Shown one piece after another: positions 37,484 to 45,144 of a stretch of DNA of 64,000 nt. Source of the stretch: JAAXHF01 sp965242605 (lineage in GTDB: Bacteria > Desulfobacterota > Binatia > Bin18); the NCBI GenBank assembly GCA_965242605.1, contig CBDESS010000001.1, positions 372,001 to 436,000 of the forward strand, read 5' to 3'. Position numbers and translations under genes: made by a program. The notes below the pieces were generated by a model. That model searched no databases. It had not been told where the DNA came from and was given only the letters and a program-made list of their open reading frames with translations. Position 1 is the first letter of the stretch. Each line of letters starts with the position of its first letter.

Positions 37484-37948
37484 TCAGAGCCCTTCGCCGC
37501 AGGCCCCGGCCGTGACGACGACTTGGGTGGAGGCCAGCCACGCCGAGCCGTCGTTCGTCTCGGCCAGGGCCACTACCCGCTGGGTGCCGGCCAGCCGAAT
37601 CCGGGTGCTCACCTCGGCCCGGCCGGTCCGCGGGCTGAGGGAAAAGCGGGCAATGAGCGGGCGGGGGTTTTTTTCCGCAAAGATATGGATGCGTGTGACG
37701 TGCTCCTCCGCGGTCATGGGGCTCTCGACCTTGACGGTGAGGCGTACCGAGTTGCCGCTTTCGGCCAAGGCCGGCAGGCTGAGTCTGACCCGCCCGGGGC
37801 GGGACGGGAGGCCGCCCGTAGCCTTACGAATCAGGGGGCGCAGCCTGTCGGGCACGGTGGCGGAGGCCGGGCGGGGGATGAGGAGCGGCACAAGCAGCAG
37901 GCCCAGCAGGCGGCGGCGGGACAGGCGGTCAGACCAGGCGGAGATCAT
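37484..37948 (-). CDS. soxY: Sulfur carrier protein SoxY with atypical C-terminal tail
   Basis: The 154-residue protein has a Tat-type signal (LSRRRLLGLLLVPLLIP) and an immunoglobulin-like SoxY domain (SVRLTVKVESPMTAEEHVTR, FAEKNPRPLIARFSL). The carrier arm normally ends in GGCGG; here it reads TAGACGEGL, keeping the cysteine (C150) but with Ala for the second Gly and two extra residues after CGE. Intermediates would be carried on C150. The start overlaps the end of the upstream molybdenum hydroxylase gene by 20 bp, indicating co-translation. Confidence 0.9.
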   Translation of the reverse strand: MISAWSDRLSRRRLLGLLLVPLLIPRPASATVPDRLRPLIRKATGGLPSRPGRVRLSLPALAESGNSVRLTVKVESPMTAEEHVTRIHIFAEKNPRPLIARFSLSPRTGRAEVSTRIRLAGTQRVVALAETNDGSAWLASTQVVVTAGACGEGL

Positions 37949-40106
37949 GACCCTTGAGCGGCAGCGAGCGGATGCGTTTGCCGGTGGCGGCGAACAGTGC
38001 GTTGCACAAGGCCGGTGCCAGCGGGGCCATGCCCGGCTCTCCTACCCCGCCCCAAAAGCCGCCGCTGGGGGCCAGGAGCGTTTCGACCTTGGGCATCTCG
38101 GCAATCCGCATCATCGGATAGTTATGAAAATTGGACTGCTGAACCCGACCGTCTTTGATGGTGATCTCGCCGTACAGGGCGGCGGTCAGCGCATATACCA
38201 CGCTGCCTTCGAGTTGATCCCGCACCGAGTCGGGGTTGACGACGTGGCCGCAGTCAATGCCGACGAGCACCCGGTGGATGTGGAACTCGCCAGGGCCGCG
38301 GAGCGATATTTCAATAACGGCCGCGGTATAGCTGCCGTAGGAGTCCTGTACGGCAATGCCGCGATGCACGCCCGGCGGCGGTGGCGTGTCCCAGTGTACC
38401 GCCTTGGCGACCGCGTCAAGAATGGCCAGGTCTTTGGGGGCCAGGGCCAGGAGTTTGCGACGGAACTGGTACGGGTCCTGGCCGGCCGCCTGGGCGAGTT
38501 CGTCAATAAAGCACTCCCGAAAGAAGGGGTTATGGGTATGGGCTACGGCCCGCCACGGCCCTGGCGGCACATGGGTGTTGCGCATGGCGTATTCCATCCG
38601 CATGTGGGGAAAGGCGTAGGGCGCGTCGGCAAAGGTCCGAACGCCAACCAGATCGACCCCGTCGCGGACGAGGCTGGGCCAGGCCTGGGCGAAAATAGAC
38701 GGCTCGGCCTGACGTACAAACCAGGCCGTTGGCTGGCCCGAGGCGTCGAGGCCGGCTTTCATGCGGACGAGGGCCACCGGCCGGTAGCGGCCGTGCTGGA
38801 TATCCTCTTCTCTGGACCAGATCAGCTTGACCGGGACGCCGGGCATGGTGGTGGCGACTGTGACCGCCTGGCGCACAAACTCGATAAAACGCCCCCGACG
38901 GCCAAATCCGCCCCCGAGGTGGACTTTGTGGACCTCAACCTGATGAATCGGCACGCCGGCGGTTTCGGCGGCCACGGCCGCGGTGGCCTCGCTGTTCTGA
39001 GACGGGGCCCAGACGGCGACCCGGCTGTCGGTGTACAGCGCGGTGCAGTTCTGGGGCTCCATTGTGGCGTGCTCAAGGTAGGGCGCGGAGTATTCGGCCT
39101 CAACCGTCGTCGCCGCGGCGGCCAGGGCGGCCTCTACATCCCCCTGCTGACGGGAGACCGGGGCCTGTGTGAGGGCGATGCCCTCGCGCAGGAAGTCCAT
39201 GATGCTGGCGCTGCTGACGTTGGCATTGTCGCCAAAATTCCACTCAATCGGCAGGGCGCGCAAGGCCTGGTGGGCGTTCCACCAGCTTTCCCTGGCCACG
39301 ACAACGACCGCGTCTTCCAGGGGCAGGACTTTGATCACCCCGCGCATGGCAGCGATCTTTTCAGCCGCGGCGCTCTTCAACCGGCCACCGAACACCGGGC
39401 ACTGGGCAATGGCGGCGTAGACCATGCCCGGCAGCCGGGTATCAATCGCAAACGCGGTCTGGCCGGTCACTTTGTCGGGGATGTCGAAGCGAGCCGTGGG
39501 CCGACCGAGGAGGGTCCAGTCTGTGGGGTCTTTGAGCGGTGGGGCGGCGGGGATCGGCAGCTTGGCGGCCTCAGCCGCTACTTCGCCGAAACGCAGTCGA
39601 CGGTCTGTCCGCGGGTGGCTGATGATACCCCTGTCGGCCACACACTCGGCGACCGGCACGCCCCACTGTTGGGCCGCGGCGGTGGTGAGCATGAGCCGGG
39701 CCGCGGCCCCGGCCTGGCGCAGATATTCGTGGCTGTCACGGATTGACCGGCTGCCTCCGGTCAGCATCGGGCCATAGATGCGGTTGCGCCTGAGGTGTTC
39801 GCTGGTAGACGCATACTCGGCCCGGACCTTGCTCCAGTCACACGCCAGCTCTTCGGCAACCAGGAGCGGCAGGCCGGTGAAGCTGCCCTGGCCCATTTCC
39901 ACCCGCGCCACCCGGATGGTGATGCTGTCGTCCGGGTGAACCAGGAGCCAGGCCGTGACTTCCGGGGCGGACCCGTCAGCCGCCGGCGGCTGCCCCTCAG
40001 CCAGGGCTTGGCCGGGAAGGGCGACTTCCAACAGCAGGCCGCCGCCGACCGCGGCAGACCGGAGGAGAAACGACCGACGGGAGAGATTCGATGTCTGTTT
40101 CATCAT
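37929..40106 (-). CDS. Periplasmic molybdenum hydroxylase, large subunit (IorB-like, xanthine dehydrogenase family)
   Basis: The 725-residue protein has a Tat signal (LSRRSFLLRSAAVGGG) and the two-part molybdopterin domain of the xanthine oxidase superfamily. Markers include LGGGFGRRGRFIEF, GPWRAVAHTHNPFF and the C-terminal GGVGEPGMAPLAPAL, with the catalytic glutamate. It is of the isoquinoline 1-oxidoreductase/aldehyde oxidase type that pairs with a separate [2Fe-2S] subunit, encoded 7 bp upstream. ATG at 40106 or 40103, after GAGGGGG. The substrate is unknown. Its overlap with soxY and position in the sox run suggest a link with sulfur or with cytochrome-coupled periplasmic oxidation; SoxCD belongs to a different molybdoenzyme family. 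Confidence 0.9.
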   Translation of the reverse strand: MMKQTSNLSRRSFLLRSAAVGGGLLLEVALPGQALAEGQPPAADGSAPEVTAWLLVHPDDSITIRVARVEMGQGSFTGLPLLVAEELACDWSKVRAEYASTSEHLRRNRIYGPMLTGGSRSIRDSHEYLRQAGAAARLMLTTAAAQQWGVPVAECVADRGIISHPRTDRRLRFGEVAAEAAKLPIPAAPPLKDPTDWTLLGRPTARFDIPDKVTGQTAFAIDTRLPGMVYAAIAQCPVFGGRLKSAAAEKIAAMRGVIKVLPLEDAVVVVARESWWNAHQALRALPIEWNFGDNANVSSASIMDFLREGIALTQAPVSRQQGDVEAALAAAATTVEAEYSAPYLEHATMEPQNCTALYTDSRVAVWAPSQNSEATAAVAAETAGVPIHQVEVHKVHLGGGFGRRGRFIEFVRQAVTVATTMPGVPVKLIWSREEDIQHGRYRPVALVRMKAGLDASGQPTAWFVRQAEPSIFAQAWPSLVRDGVDLVGVRTFADAPYAFPHMRMEYAMRNTHVPPGPWRAVAHTHNPFFRECFIDELAQAAGQDPYQFRRKLLALAPKDLAILDAVAKAVHWDTPPPPGVHRGIAVQDSYGSYTAAVIEISLRGPGEFHIHRVLVGIDCGHVVNPDSVRDQLEGSVVYALTAALYGEITIKDGRVQQSNFHNYPMMRIAEMPKVETLLAPSGGFWGGVGEPGMAPLAPALCNALFAATGKRIRSLPLKGHDLRLV

Positions 40107-40113
40107 CGCCCCC

Positions 40114-40572
40114 TCATGCCTGGGTGTCCGACTTGGCCGCGGTATGAATGGCGGCCCGAATCCGCGCATAGGTTCCGCACCGGCAGATATTGGTGATGAA
40201 CTCGTTAATATCGGCGTCGGTCGGTTTGGGCTTTTTTGCCAGCAGGGCCGCGGCGGCCATAATCATGCCGGGCTGACAATAGCCGCACTGCGGCACCTGA
40301 TGCGCAACCCAGGCTCGCTGCAAGGCGTGGCTGCCGTCTTTGGACAGCCCCTCTATGGTCGTGATGTTCTTGCCGGCAGCGACCGAGACCGGCATGACAC
40401 ACGAGCGGACTGCCTCGCCGTCCAGATGGACGGTACACGCCCCGCACAGGGACATCCCACAGCCGTACTTTGCTCCGGTCAGCCCCAGGATATCCCGCAG
40501 CACCCACAGCAGGCGCATATCGGGGCTGATATCAAGGCGGTGTGCGGTTCCGTTTACGGTCAGCGCAATCAT
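40114..40572 (-). CDS. (2Fe-2S)-binding subunit of molybdenum hydroxylase (IorA-like)
   Basis: The 152-residue protein has the plant-type ferredoxin cluster (YGCGMSLCGACTVHLDG with the fourth Cys in RSCVMP) and the C-terminal second cluster (QCGYCQPGMIMAA and NICRCGTYARIR). It passes electrons from the molybdenum centre of the large subunit. It has no signal of its own, so it should be carried out with the Tat-exported partner. AAAGGGAGA before the ATG at 40572 supports this start over an ATG 21 bases upstream. Confidence 0.94.
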   Translation of the reverse strand: MIALTVNGTAHRLDISPDMRLLWVLRDILGLTGAKYGCGMSLCGACTVHLDGEAVRSCVMPVSVAAGKNITTIEGLSKDGSHALQRAWVAHQVPQCGYCQPGMIMAAAALLAKKPKPTDADINEFITNICRCGTYARIRAAIHTAAKSDTQA

Positions 40573-40605
40573 ACGGTCTCCCTTTATCTTCACGGCAATT
40601 CCTGA

Positions 40606-41238
40606 TCAGAGGCTGGGACGGCCCAGCCCCAGGTCGGCCAGGTCGTGCCAGTAGGCTTCGGCAGGGACCATGCCGATCTGGCGCTTTTTGCCGCCCATGA
40701 TGACCGTCGGCACGGCGCTGACCAGGTAGGTATCAGCTGCCTCAAGACACTGCTGGCGCACGCTGTCCTGAAACGCCTTGTCCTCAATATCGCGCAGGAA
40801 CGCGGTCATATTCAGACCGCCGGCGCGCGCGACCGCTACGAGGGTATCCTTGTCAATAAGACTCTTGCTGTCAATGAAAAAAGCCCGAAACAGCCCGGTG
40901 TGAAAGTTCAGGAAGAGGGCCTCGCCCTGACGCTGAGCGGCCACGCCGGCTTCCAGGCCGGGCATACTCCAGCGCGGAAACTCTGCGTGCGGCCACATGG
41001 TGTAGGACAGGTTGTCCGGCTCGGCCAGGGACGAGGCGCGCCTCCAGGCGTTTTCCACCGCGCTGCCGCTGAACTGAAACGGCCGGGGGTCGTAGTGCGG
41101 ACGGAGGGCAAACGGGTGCCATGTGATGCTGACCCGGTCGCCGTAGTGCTGTTTGATCTGTTGCAGGCGCACGGCCGCTGGATAACACCAGGGTCACAGG
41201 TAGTCGGAGAATTCGAGGATTTCGATTGGAGCGTCCAT
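40606..41238 (-). CDS. DsbA/FrnE-family oxidoreductase with in-frame UGA at the active site (probable selenoprotein)
   Basis: ATG at 41238 opens MDAPIEILEFSDYL, then TGA at 41196-41194, then PWCYPAAVRLQQIKQHYG and a full DsbA/FrnE-type domain to 40606 (210 residues counting the UGA). The FrnE/2-hydroxychromene isomerase-like family has CPWC at this spot, so UGA replaces exactly the first redox cysteine (UPWC, residue 15). The cis-Pro motif SAVPTVIMGG is intact and the rest has no defect. A hairpin with a loop G 19 nt after the UGA fits a bacterial SECIS. No signal peptide: cytoplasmic. Two bases separate it from the phosphatase gene upstream and 33 from the molybdenum hydroxylase downstream. 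selABCD are not in the window. A nonsense mutation is the alternative, but a single stop at precisely this codon makes it unlikely. Confidence 0.82.
41164..41196 (-). promoter_or_regulatory. UGA codon and candidate bacterial SECIS hairpin
   Basis: Counting from the base after UGA, bases 14-30 fold as CAG-CG / CG-C-CUG: five pairs with one bulged C and a six-base loop GCCGUG (41180-41164). The first loop base is G at position 19. Known bacterial SECIS elements have a stem-loop just 3' of the UGA with a G among the first loop bases about 16-37 nt away. A closer 4-bp stem (CUGG/CCAG) could compete. Confidence 0.65.
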
Positions 41239-41240
41239 GT

Positions 41241-42011
41241 TTATTCTCGCCTCTTTTCTTGCAGCCTGGCGATGACCGCGTCGTGGACCCGCCCATTCGA
41301 GATTACCGCGCTGCCGCTGTAGATTGAAGGACTGCCGGTAAAATCAGAATAGCGACCGCCGGCCTCGGTTACAAGCAGCTTGGTCGGGGCCACGTCCCAG
41401 GGTTTGATCTCCGGCTCAAGGGCGACCTCGGCCTGGCCACAGATCACCACGCTATGGCCGAGCGCATCGCCAAACCCGCGCTGCCGGGCGGTCGCATCCA
41501 CCAGGGATAAAAAGGCCGGCCAGCAGGGGCGGGCCTTCAGGTCGCTCAGGCCGCCGTGGATGAGCATCGCCCGGTCTAAATGGTCGACATCGGAAACCCG
41601 GACGCGCCGGTCATTGGCAAACGCCCCCTGGCCTTGTCTGGCGTACAGCAGCTCACCGAGTGCCGGCGCATACATGACCCCGACCGTGATCTGCGCGGCT
41701 TCTTCCAGGGCAATCAGGGTGGCAAAGAACGGCAGGCCGCGGATGAAGTTCTTGGTGCCGTCAATTGGGTCAATGATCCAGCGGGCGTCGCTCGCACTTG
41801 GCCGCTCGCCCAGCTCTTCGCCCAGGAAACCGTGGTCTGGGAAACGCCGGCTCAGCAGCTCGGTGATGCACGCCTCGCACTCACGGTCGGCACGGGTGAC
41901 GGGCGTGCGGTCGGCCTTGGTTTCGACGCTGAGGTTGGTACGGAAATAGTGCCAGGCGACCTCACCGCCGGCTTTGGCCGCCTCAATCGCCGCGGAGAGC
42001 ATGGCGTCCAT
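41241..42011 (-). CDS. Inositol monophosphatase family protein (possibly histidinol-phosphatase, HisN-like)
   Basis: The 256-residue protein has the metal-site motifs of the IMPase fold: GEELGERPSASDARWIIDP with WIIDPIDGTKNF (about residues 80-93) and KPWDVAPTKLLVTEAGG near residue 205. These bind Mg and the phosphate ester. HisN-type histidinol phosphatases and inositol phosphatases cannot be told apart reliably here. It starts 10 bp after the SDR gene and ends 2 bp before the selenoprotein start. Confidence 0.9.
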   Translation of the reverse strand: MDAMLSAAIEAAKAGGEVAWHYFRTNLSVETKADRTPVTRADRECEACITELLSRRFPDHGFLGEELGERPSASDARWIIDPIDGTKNFIRGLPFFATLIALEEAAQITVGVMYAPALGELLYARQGQGAFANDRRVRVSDVDHLDRAMLIHGGLSDLKARPCWPAFLSLVDATARQRGFGDALGHSVVICGQAEVALEPEIKPWDVAPTKLLVTEAGGRYSDFTGSPSIYSGSAVISNGRVHDAVIARLQEKRRE

Positions 42012-42021
42012 AGAGAGAACC

Positions 42022-42813
42022 TTACAGCAGCCCGCGCACTACCCCGCCGTCAACCTGGACGCTGACCCCGGTGACATAGCTGGCCGCTTCAGAGGCCAGA
42101 AAGACGATGACGTTGGCCATCTCCTGAGGGTCGCCAACCCGGCCGAGGGGGATGGTGGCGGCACTGGCTTGCAAGGCTTGGTCAAACGCCTGGCCGGTCC
42201 GCTCGGCCCGGGCGGTGATGCCGCGGCGCAAACGATCGGTCAGAATCAGGACGGGCAGGACGGTATTGACGGTGATGTTATGCGTGCCGACTTCTCGCGA
42301 CAGCGTCTTGGCCATGCCAACGACCGCGGGGCGGACGCCATTGGACAGAATCAGGCCGTCAATCGGCTCCTTAACCGACATGGACATCACGGATAACAGA
42401 CGACCCCAGTTCTGCTTTTTCATAGGCGGCAGGACCCGCCGCATCAAGCGGACGGTGCTGAGGAAGTTGAGGGCAAACGCCTTCTCCCTGGCTGTGTCGT
42501 CCATGTCGTCAAAACAGCCCATTGGCGGCCCGCCGGTATTGGCGACCAGCGCATGCACGGTGCCAAATCGGGCCAGCGTCTCATCCACCACCCGCTCGCT
42601 TGCCTCGGCCTGTGACAGGTCGGCCGGTACGGCCAGGAGTTCCGCGCCGGTGTCTTGGCGAATCTCTTCCGCGCTTGTACTCAGTTGGTCAGAGTTGCGG
42701 GCGGCGAGAGTGACCCTGGCCCCTTCACGCGCAAACCCCAGAGCGGCCGCCTCGCCAATGCCTTTGCTGGCCCCGCCGACGATGACGACTTTATCTTTCA
42801 GTCCAAGCTCCAT
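42022..42813 (-). CDS. SDR family oxidoreductase with unusual active site
   Basis: The 263-residue protein has a Rossmann start VVIVGGASKGIGEAAALGFA and NAG-like VANTGGPPMG, so it binds NAD(P). The classical YxxxK is missing: at that place it reads LSNGVRPAVVGMAKTL, with Ser and Arg where Tyr and Lys are expected. Divergent SDRs with SNxxR at this position are widespread and their chemistry is not well defined. The end YVTGVSVQVDGGVVRGLL is typical for SDRs. GTG at 42816 is an alternative start. It lies 17 bp after the alpha/beta hydrolase gene. Confidence 0.88.
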   Translation of the reverse strand: MELGLKDKVVIVGGASKGIGEAAALGFAREGARVTLAARNSDQLSTSAEEIRQDTGAELLAVPADLSQAEASERVVDETLARFGTVHALVANTGGPPMGCFDDMDDTAREKAFALNFLSTVRLMRRVLPPMKKQNWGRLLSVMSMSVKEPIDGLILSNGVRPAVVGMAKTLSREVGTHNITVNTVLPVLILTDRLRRGITARAERTGQAFDQALQASAATIPLGRVGDPQEMANVIVFLASEAASYVTGVSVQVDGGVVRGLL

Positions 42814-42830
42814 CACCCGCTGTTGAGGTT

Positions 42831-43688
42831 TCAGGCTGTGAGATAGCCCTTGTTGAGGTAGAACTTCCGCACCGCAGCCTCAAACCCGGGGGGATTATCG
42901 CCCATCACCGAGTGGCCGGCACCGGCGACCAGCGCAAACTCCGATCCCGGGATGGCAGCTTGGAGCAGGCGAGCCCCGTCCAGCGACAGCACGTCACTTT
43001 CCGCGCCTCTGACCAACAGCGTCGGACAGGTGATCTTTGCGACCTCCTCGGACAGCTCCTTCTGCATCTGCTTGACATCGATCCGGCTGTGTCCCTGGCT
43101 GAAATAGGTATCGTATTTCCAGGTCCATTTGCCACTGGGCAGCTGCTTGAGATTATAGACCACGGTATATTTGCGGATGACCTCCAGGGGACGCCGGGGG
43201 TTGAACTTGTGAATAACCGCCGCGGCTTCATCCAGGGAATCAAACTCGCGGAATTCTTTCATAAAGTTGCGGATATTCTGCACGCCGGTGTTTTCGACCC
43301 GAGGGCCAACGTCAACGACGACCAGGGCTTCAACCCGGTCGGGATTCCTGGCGGTAAAGGACAGCGAGTTTGCTCCACCCATTGACATTCCGGTGAGAAA
43401 AAAGCGGTCCAGACCGAGCGCGGCGGTAAACGCCCCAACATCTTTGACCATGCTGGAGCGCGAGTAGTCTTTATCGGCCGCCCAATCAGTGTCGCCGTGG
43501 CCGCGCTGGTCAAAGGCCATGACATGGAAGTGGGGGGACAGCGCGGCGGCGAATAAGTCCCAGGTATGACAGGTTTGGCCCACCCCGTGGAGGAGGACCA
43601 GGGGGGGATTGGCGGGGGCTCCCCAGTCGAGGTAATGGAACCTCAAGCCGTTTGCGTCAACATAACAATCGCGTGACTGTGCCGTCAT
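42831..43688 (-). CDS. Alpha/beta fold hydrolase
   Basis: The 285-residue protein has an oxyanion-hole motif LLHGVGQTCHTW, nucleophile elbow GMSMGGANS (Ser about residue 107), an acidic residue in RGAESDVLSLDGA and the catalytic His in VAGAGHSVMGD. The sequence around FDQRGHGDTDW is typical of esterases, C-C hydrolases and epoxide hydrolases alike, so the substrate is open. No signal peptide. It is the first gene of the long minus-strand run that leads into the sox genes. Confidence 0.9.
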   Translation of the reverse strand: MTAQSRDCYVDANGLRFHYLDWGAPANPPLVLLHGVGQTCHTWDLFAAALSPHFHVMAFDQRGHGDTDWAADKDYSRSSMVKDVGAFTAALGLDRFFLTGMSMGGANSLSFTARNPDRVEALVVVDVGPRVENTGVQNIRNFMKEFREFDSLDEAAAVIHKFNPRRPLEVIRKYTVVYNLKQLPSGKWTWKYDTYFSQGHSRIDVKQMQKELSEEVAKITCPTLLVRGAESDVLSLDGARLLQAAIPGSEFALVAGAGHSVMGDNPPGFEAAVRKFYLNKGYLTA

Positions 43689-43776
43689 GTCTTCCCCTCC
43701 TTGTCGGCGTATTTTTTCTCCTGCCTAGCGCGGAGTCAGCATAGAGGAAAAGCGACACAGAGGGAAGACAGGGCGG

Positions 43777-44427
43777 TCAGAGACGGACGAGCCGGCGGAC
43801 GACAGCCGGGCTTAATGCTCCGAGGTCCGAGAGCAGCAGGTCGGCTTTGCTGAAGTCGTTTCGCCGGGTGTACTGATTGGGGACGGCAATGCAGGCGATA
43901 CCGGCATGAACCGCGGCCATCACGCCTTTGTGGGTATCTTCCACAACGACGCACTGGGCGGGCGCGAGGCCGAGTTTGCGGGCTGCGGTCAAAAAGGCGT
44001 CGGGCAGGGGCTTGGCCCCGGTATAGTCCTGGCGGGCTACGGTCACCGGAAAGAAGCGCTCAAGGCTAAAACGTTGGAGGATCAGCTCCAGGGCATCACG
44101 ATTGCTGTTGGTGGCCACCGTCAGGGCAAAGTGCGGGTCCAGCCGGGCGAGGGCCGACTCAACGTACGGCATCAGCCGGACTTCTTCCAACAGTCGCAGA
44201 TACACGGGCGAGCGCAGCTTGCGGAGTTTACCGGGAGAGACCGGCAGCTTATGTTTGGAGACGATGTACTCCGGCCCAGTGCCGGTTGCAATCCAGTGCT
44301 GTTCGTATTCTTCCTGACTGATTGTGACGCCGTAGGGTTTCAGGACCTCGCTATAGGCCTGGTAGTATAAACCCTCAGAGTCAATCAGTACGCCGTCAAG
44401 ATCAAAGATCACCCCGGCTTGTGCCAT
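43777..44427 (-). CDS. HAD-superfamily hydrolase (phosphoglycolate phosphatase/phosphoglucomutase type)
   Basis: The 216-residue protein has HAD motif I FDLDGVLIDSEG with the nucleophile Asp, motif II in TVATNSNRDA, motif III Lys in YTGAKPLPDAFL and motif IV VVVEDTHKGV. The cap domain (about residues 18-90) is helical, subclass I. Such enzymes hydrolyse or isomerise sugar phosphates; a specific substrate is not evident. It is separated by 88 bp from the alpha/beta hydrolase and may have its own promoter. Confidence 0.9.
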   Translation of the reverse strand: MAQAGVIFDLDGVLIDSEGLYYQAYSEVLKPYGVTISQEEYEQHWIATGTGPEYIVSKHKLPVSPGKLRKLRSPVYLRLLEEVRLMPYVESALARLDPHFALTVATNSNRDALELILQRFSLERFFPVTVARQDYTGAKPLPDAFLTAARKLGLAPAQCVVVEDTHKGVMAAVHAGIACIAVPNQYTRRNDFSKADLLLSDLGALSPAVVRRLVRL

Positions 44428-44473
44428 AGATGCTCCTTTGTCAGCCTGTGGTTATGTGGTACACTCCTGGTCT

Positions 44474-44689
44474 ATGGCACACCCTCCGCCCGACCCGTCA
44501 GCCGCCTGGACAGCGGTGTTTCGCTCGCTCGGGCTCCCCTTATACCAAGTCCGTATTGAAGACAAAACAGCCTGTATTGAAGCGCCGGCTGAGGATCGGG
44601 CGAAACTGCTTGAGCCGGCCGTTCGCAGTAGACTCGTCGCCCACGGCAAATCGCTGGGCTATCGGTTCATTACGCTCGATTTGGACTGA
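44474..44689 (+). CDS. Small protein resembling the C-terminal domain of LarE
   Basis: The 71-residue frame contains VRIEDKTACIEAPAEDR and ends LVAHGKSLGYRFITLDLD. This resembles the last 70 residues of LarE-type sulfur transferases, where the final motif is GFxxVTLDLxGYRxGS; here the chain stops right after the DL. No N-terminal PP-loop domain is encoded nearby. It may be a remnant or a free-standing small protein. It is divergent from the HAD gene. The assignment is from motif resemblance only. Confidence 0.45.
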   Translation: MAHPPPDPSAAWTAVFRSLGLPLYQVRIEDKTACIEAPAEDRAKLLEPAVRSRLVAHGKSLGYRFITLDLD

Positions 44690-44707
44690 GATGCCTCGGC
44701 CAAGCCG

Positions 44708-45074
44708 TCATTCGTCAAGACGAGCCCTGTGCTTTTCCCACTCTCGTCCGTTAAACCGGACAATCCTCAGTTTTTCCAGTTCAACCCCTCTAGGCAGCAC
44801 CCATTGACATGTCCGGGTGTGAGCGGGGGATGTAGTAGGCGGCTGATTCCCGCACACTGGACAAAAATAGTGCCTGGCGGTCTTGGTGTTGAACTGATAC
44901 ACGCCGACTGCATCTGCGGGGCTCAACATGTGAACCTGTTCCGGTTCAACAAACAGGTGCAAAAAACCCTTCTTGGCGCAGATCGAATAGTTACACTCAA
45001 GGACCTGGCCGAGCCGGGCAGCTGATCTCAAATCGTACCCGACCGCAGTGGCAGCCGCCCTGGGAACGTGGCAT
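44708..45074 (-). pseudogene. GFA-family (glutathione-dependent formaldehyde-activating enzyme-like) pseudogene
   Basis: Three frames must be joined to rebuild the protein. ATG at 45074 gives MPRSQGGCHCGRVRFEI, the usual zinc-binding start. A shift then leads to VLECNYSICAKKGFLHLFVEP and TARHYFCPVCG. A second shift gives a degraded middle, and a third segment reads VELEKLRIVRFNGREWEKH. The zinc ligands CxC, CxxC and CxxC are recognisable, which makes the family call good. At least two frameshifts make it non-functional unless the assembly is wrong. Confidence 0.72.
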
Positions 45075-45144
45075 CCCTCACTCTTCTTGACTTGCCAGAT
45101 AGCAGCTTTTATTCTAGCGCTACGAAAGCGAAGAATTGACACCC

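Noticed and set aside
37410..39746. A 778-codon open frame on the plus strand opposite the molybdenum hydroxylase and soxY
   Set aside because: It is the mirror of GC-rich coding sequence, has no recognisable motif and lies opposite well-supported genes.
37929..40106. Molybdenum hydroxylase considered as SoxC
   Set aside because: SoxC is of the sulfite oxidase fold; this protein has xanthine-oxidase-family motifs and a [2Fe-2S] partner rather than a cytochrome SoxD.
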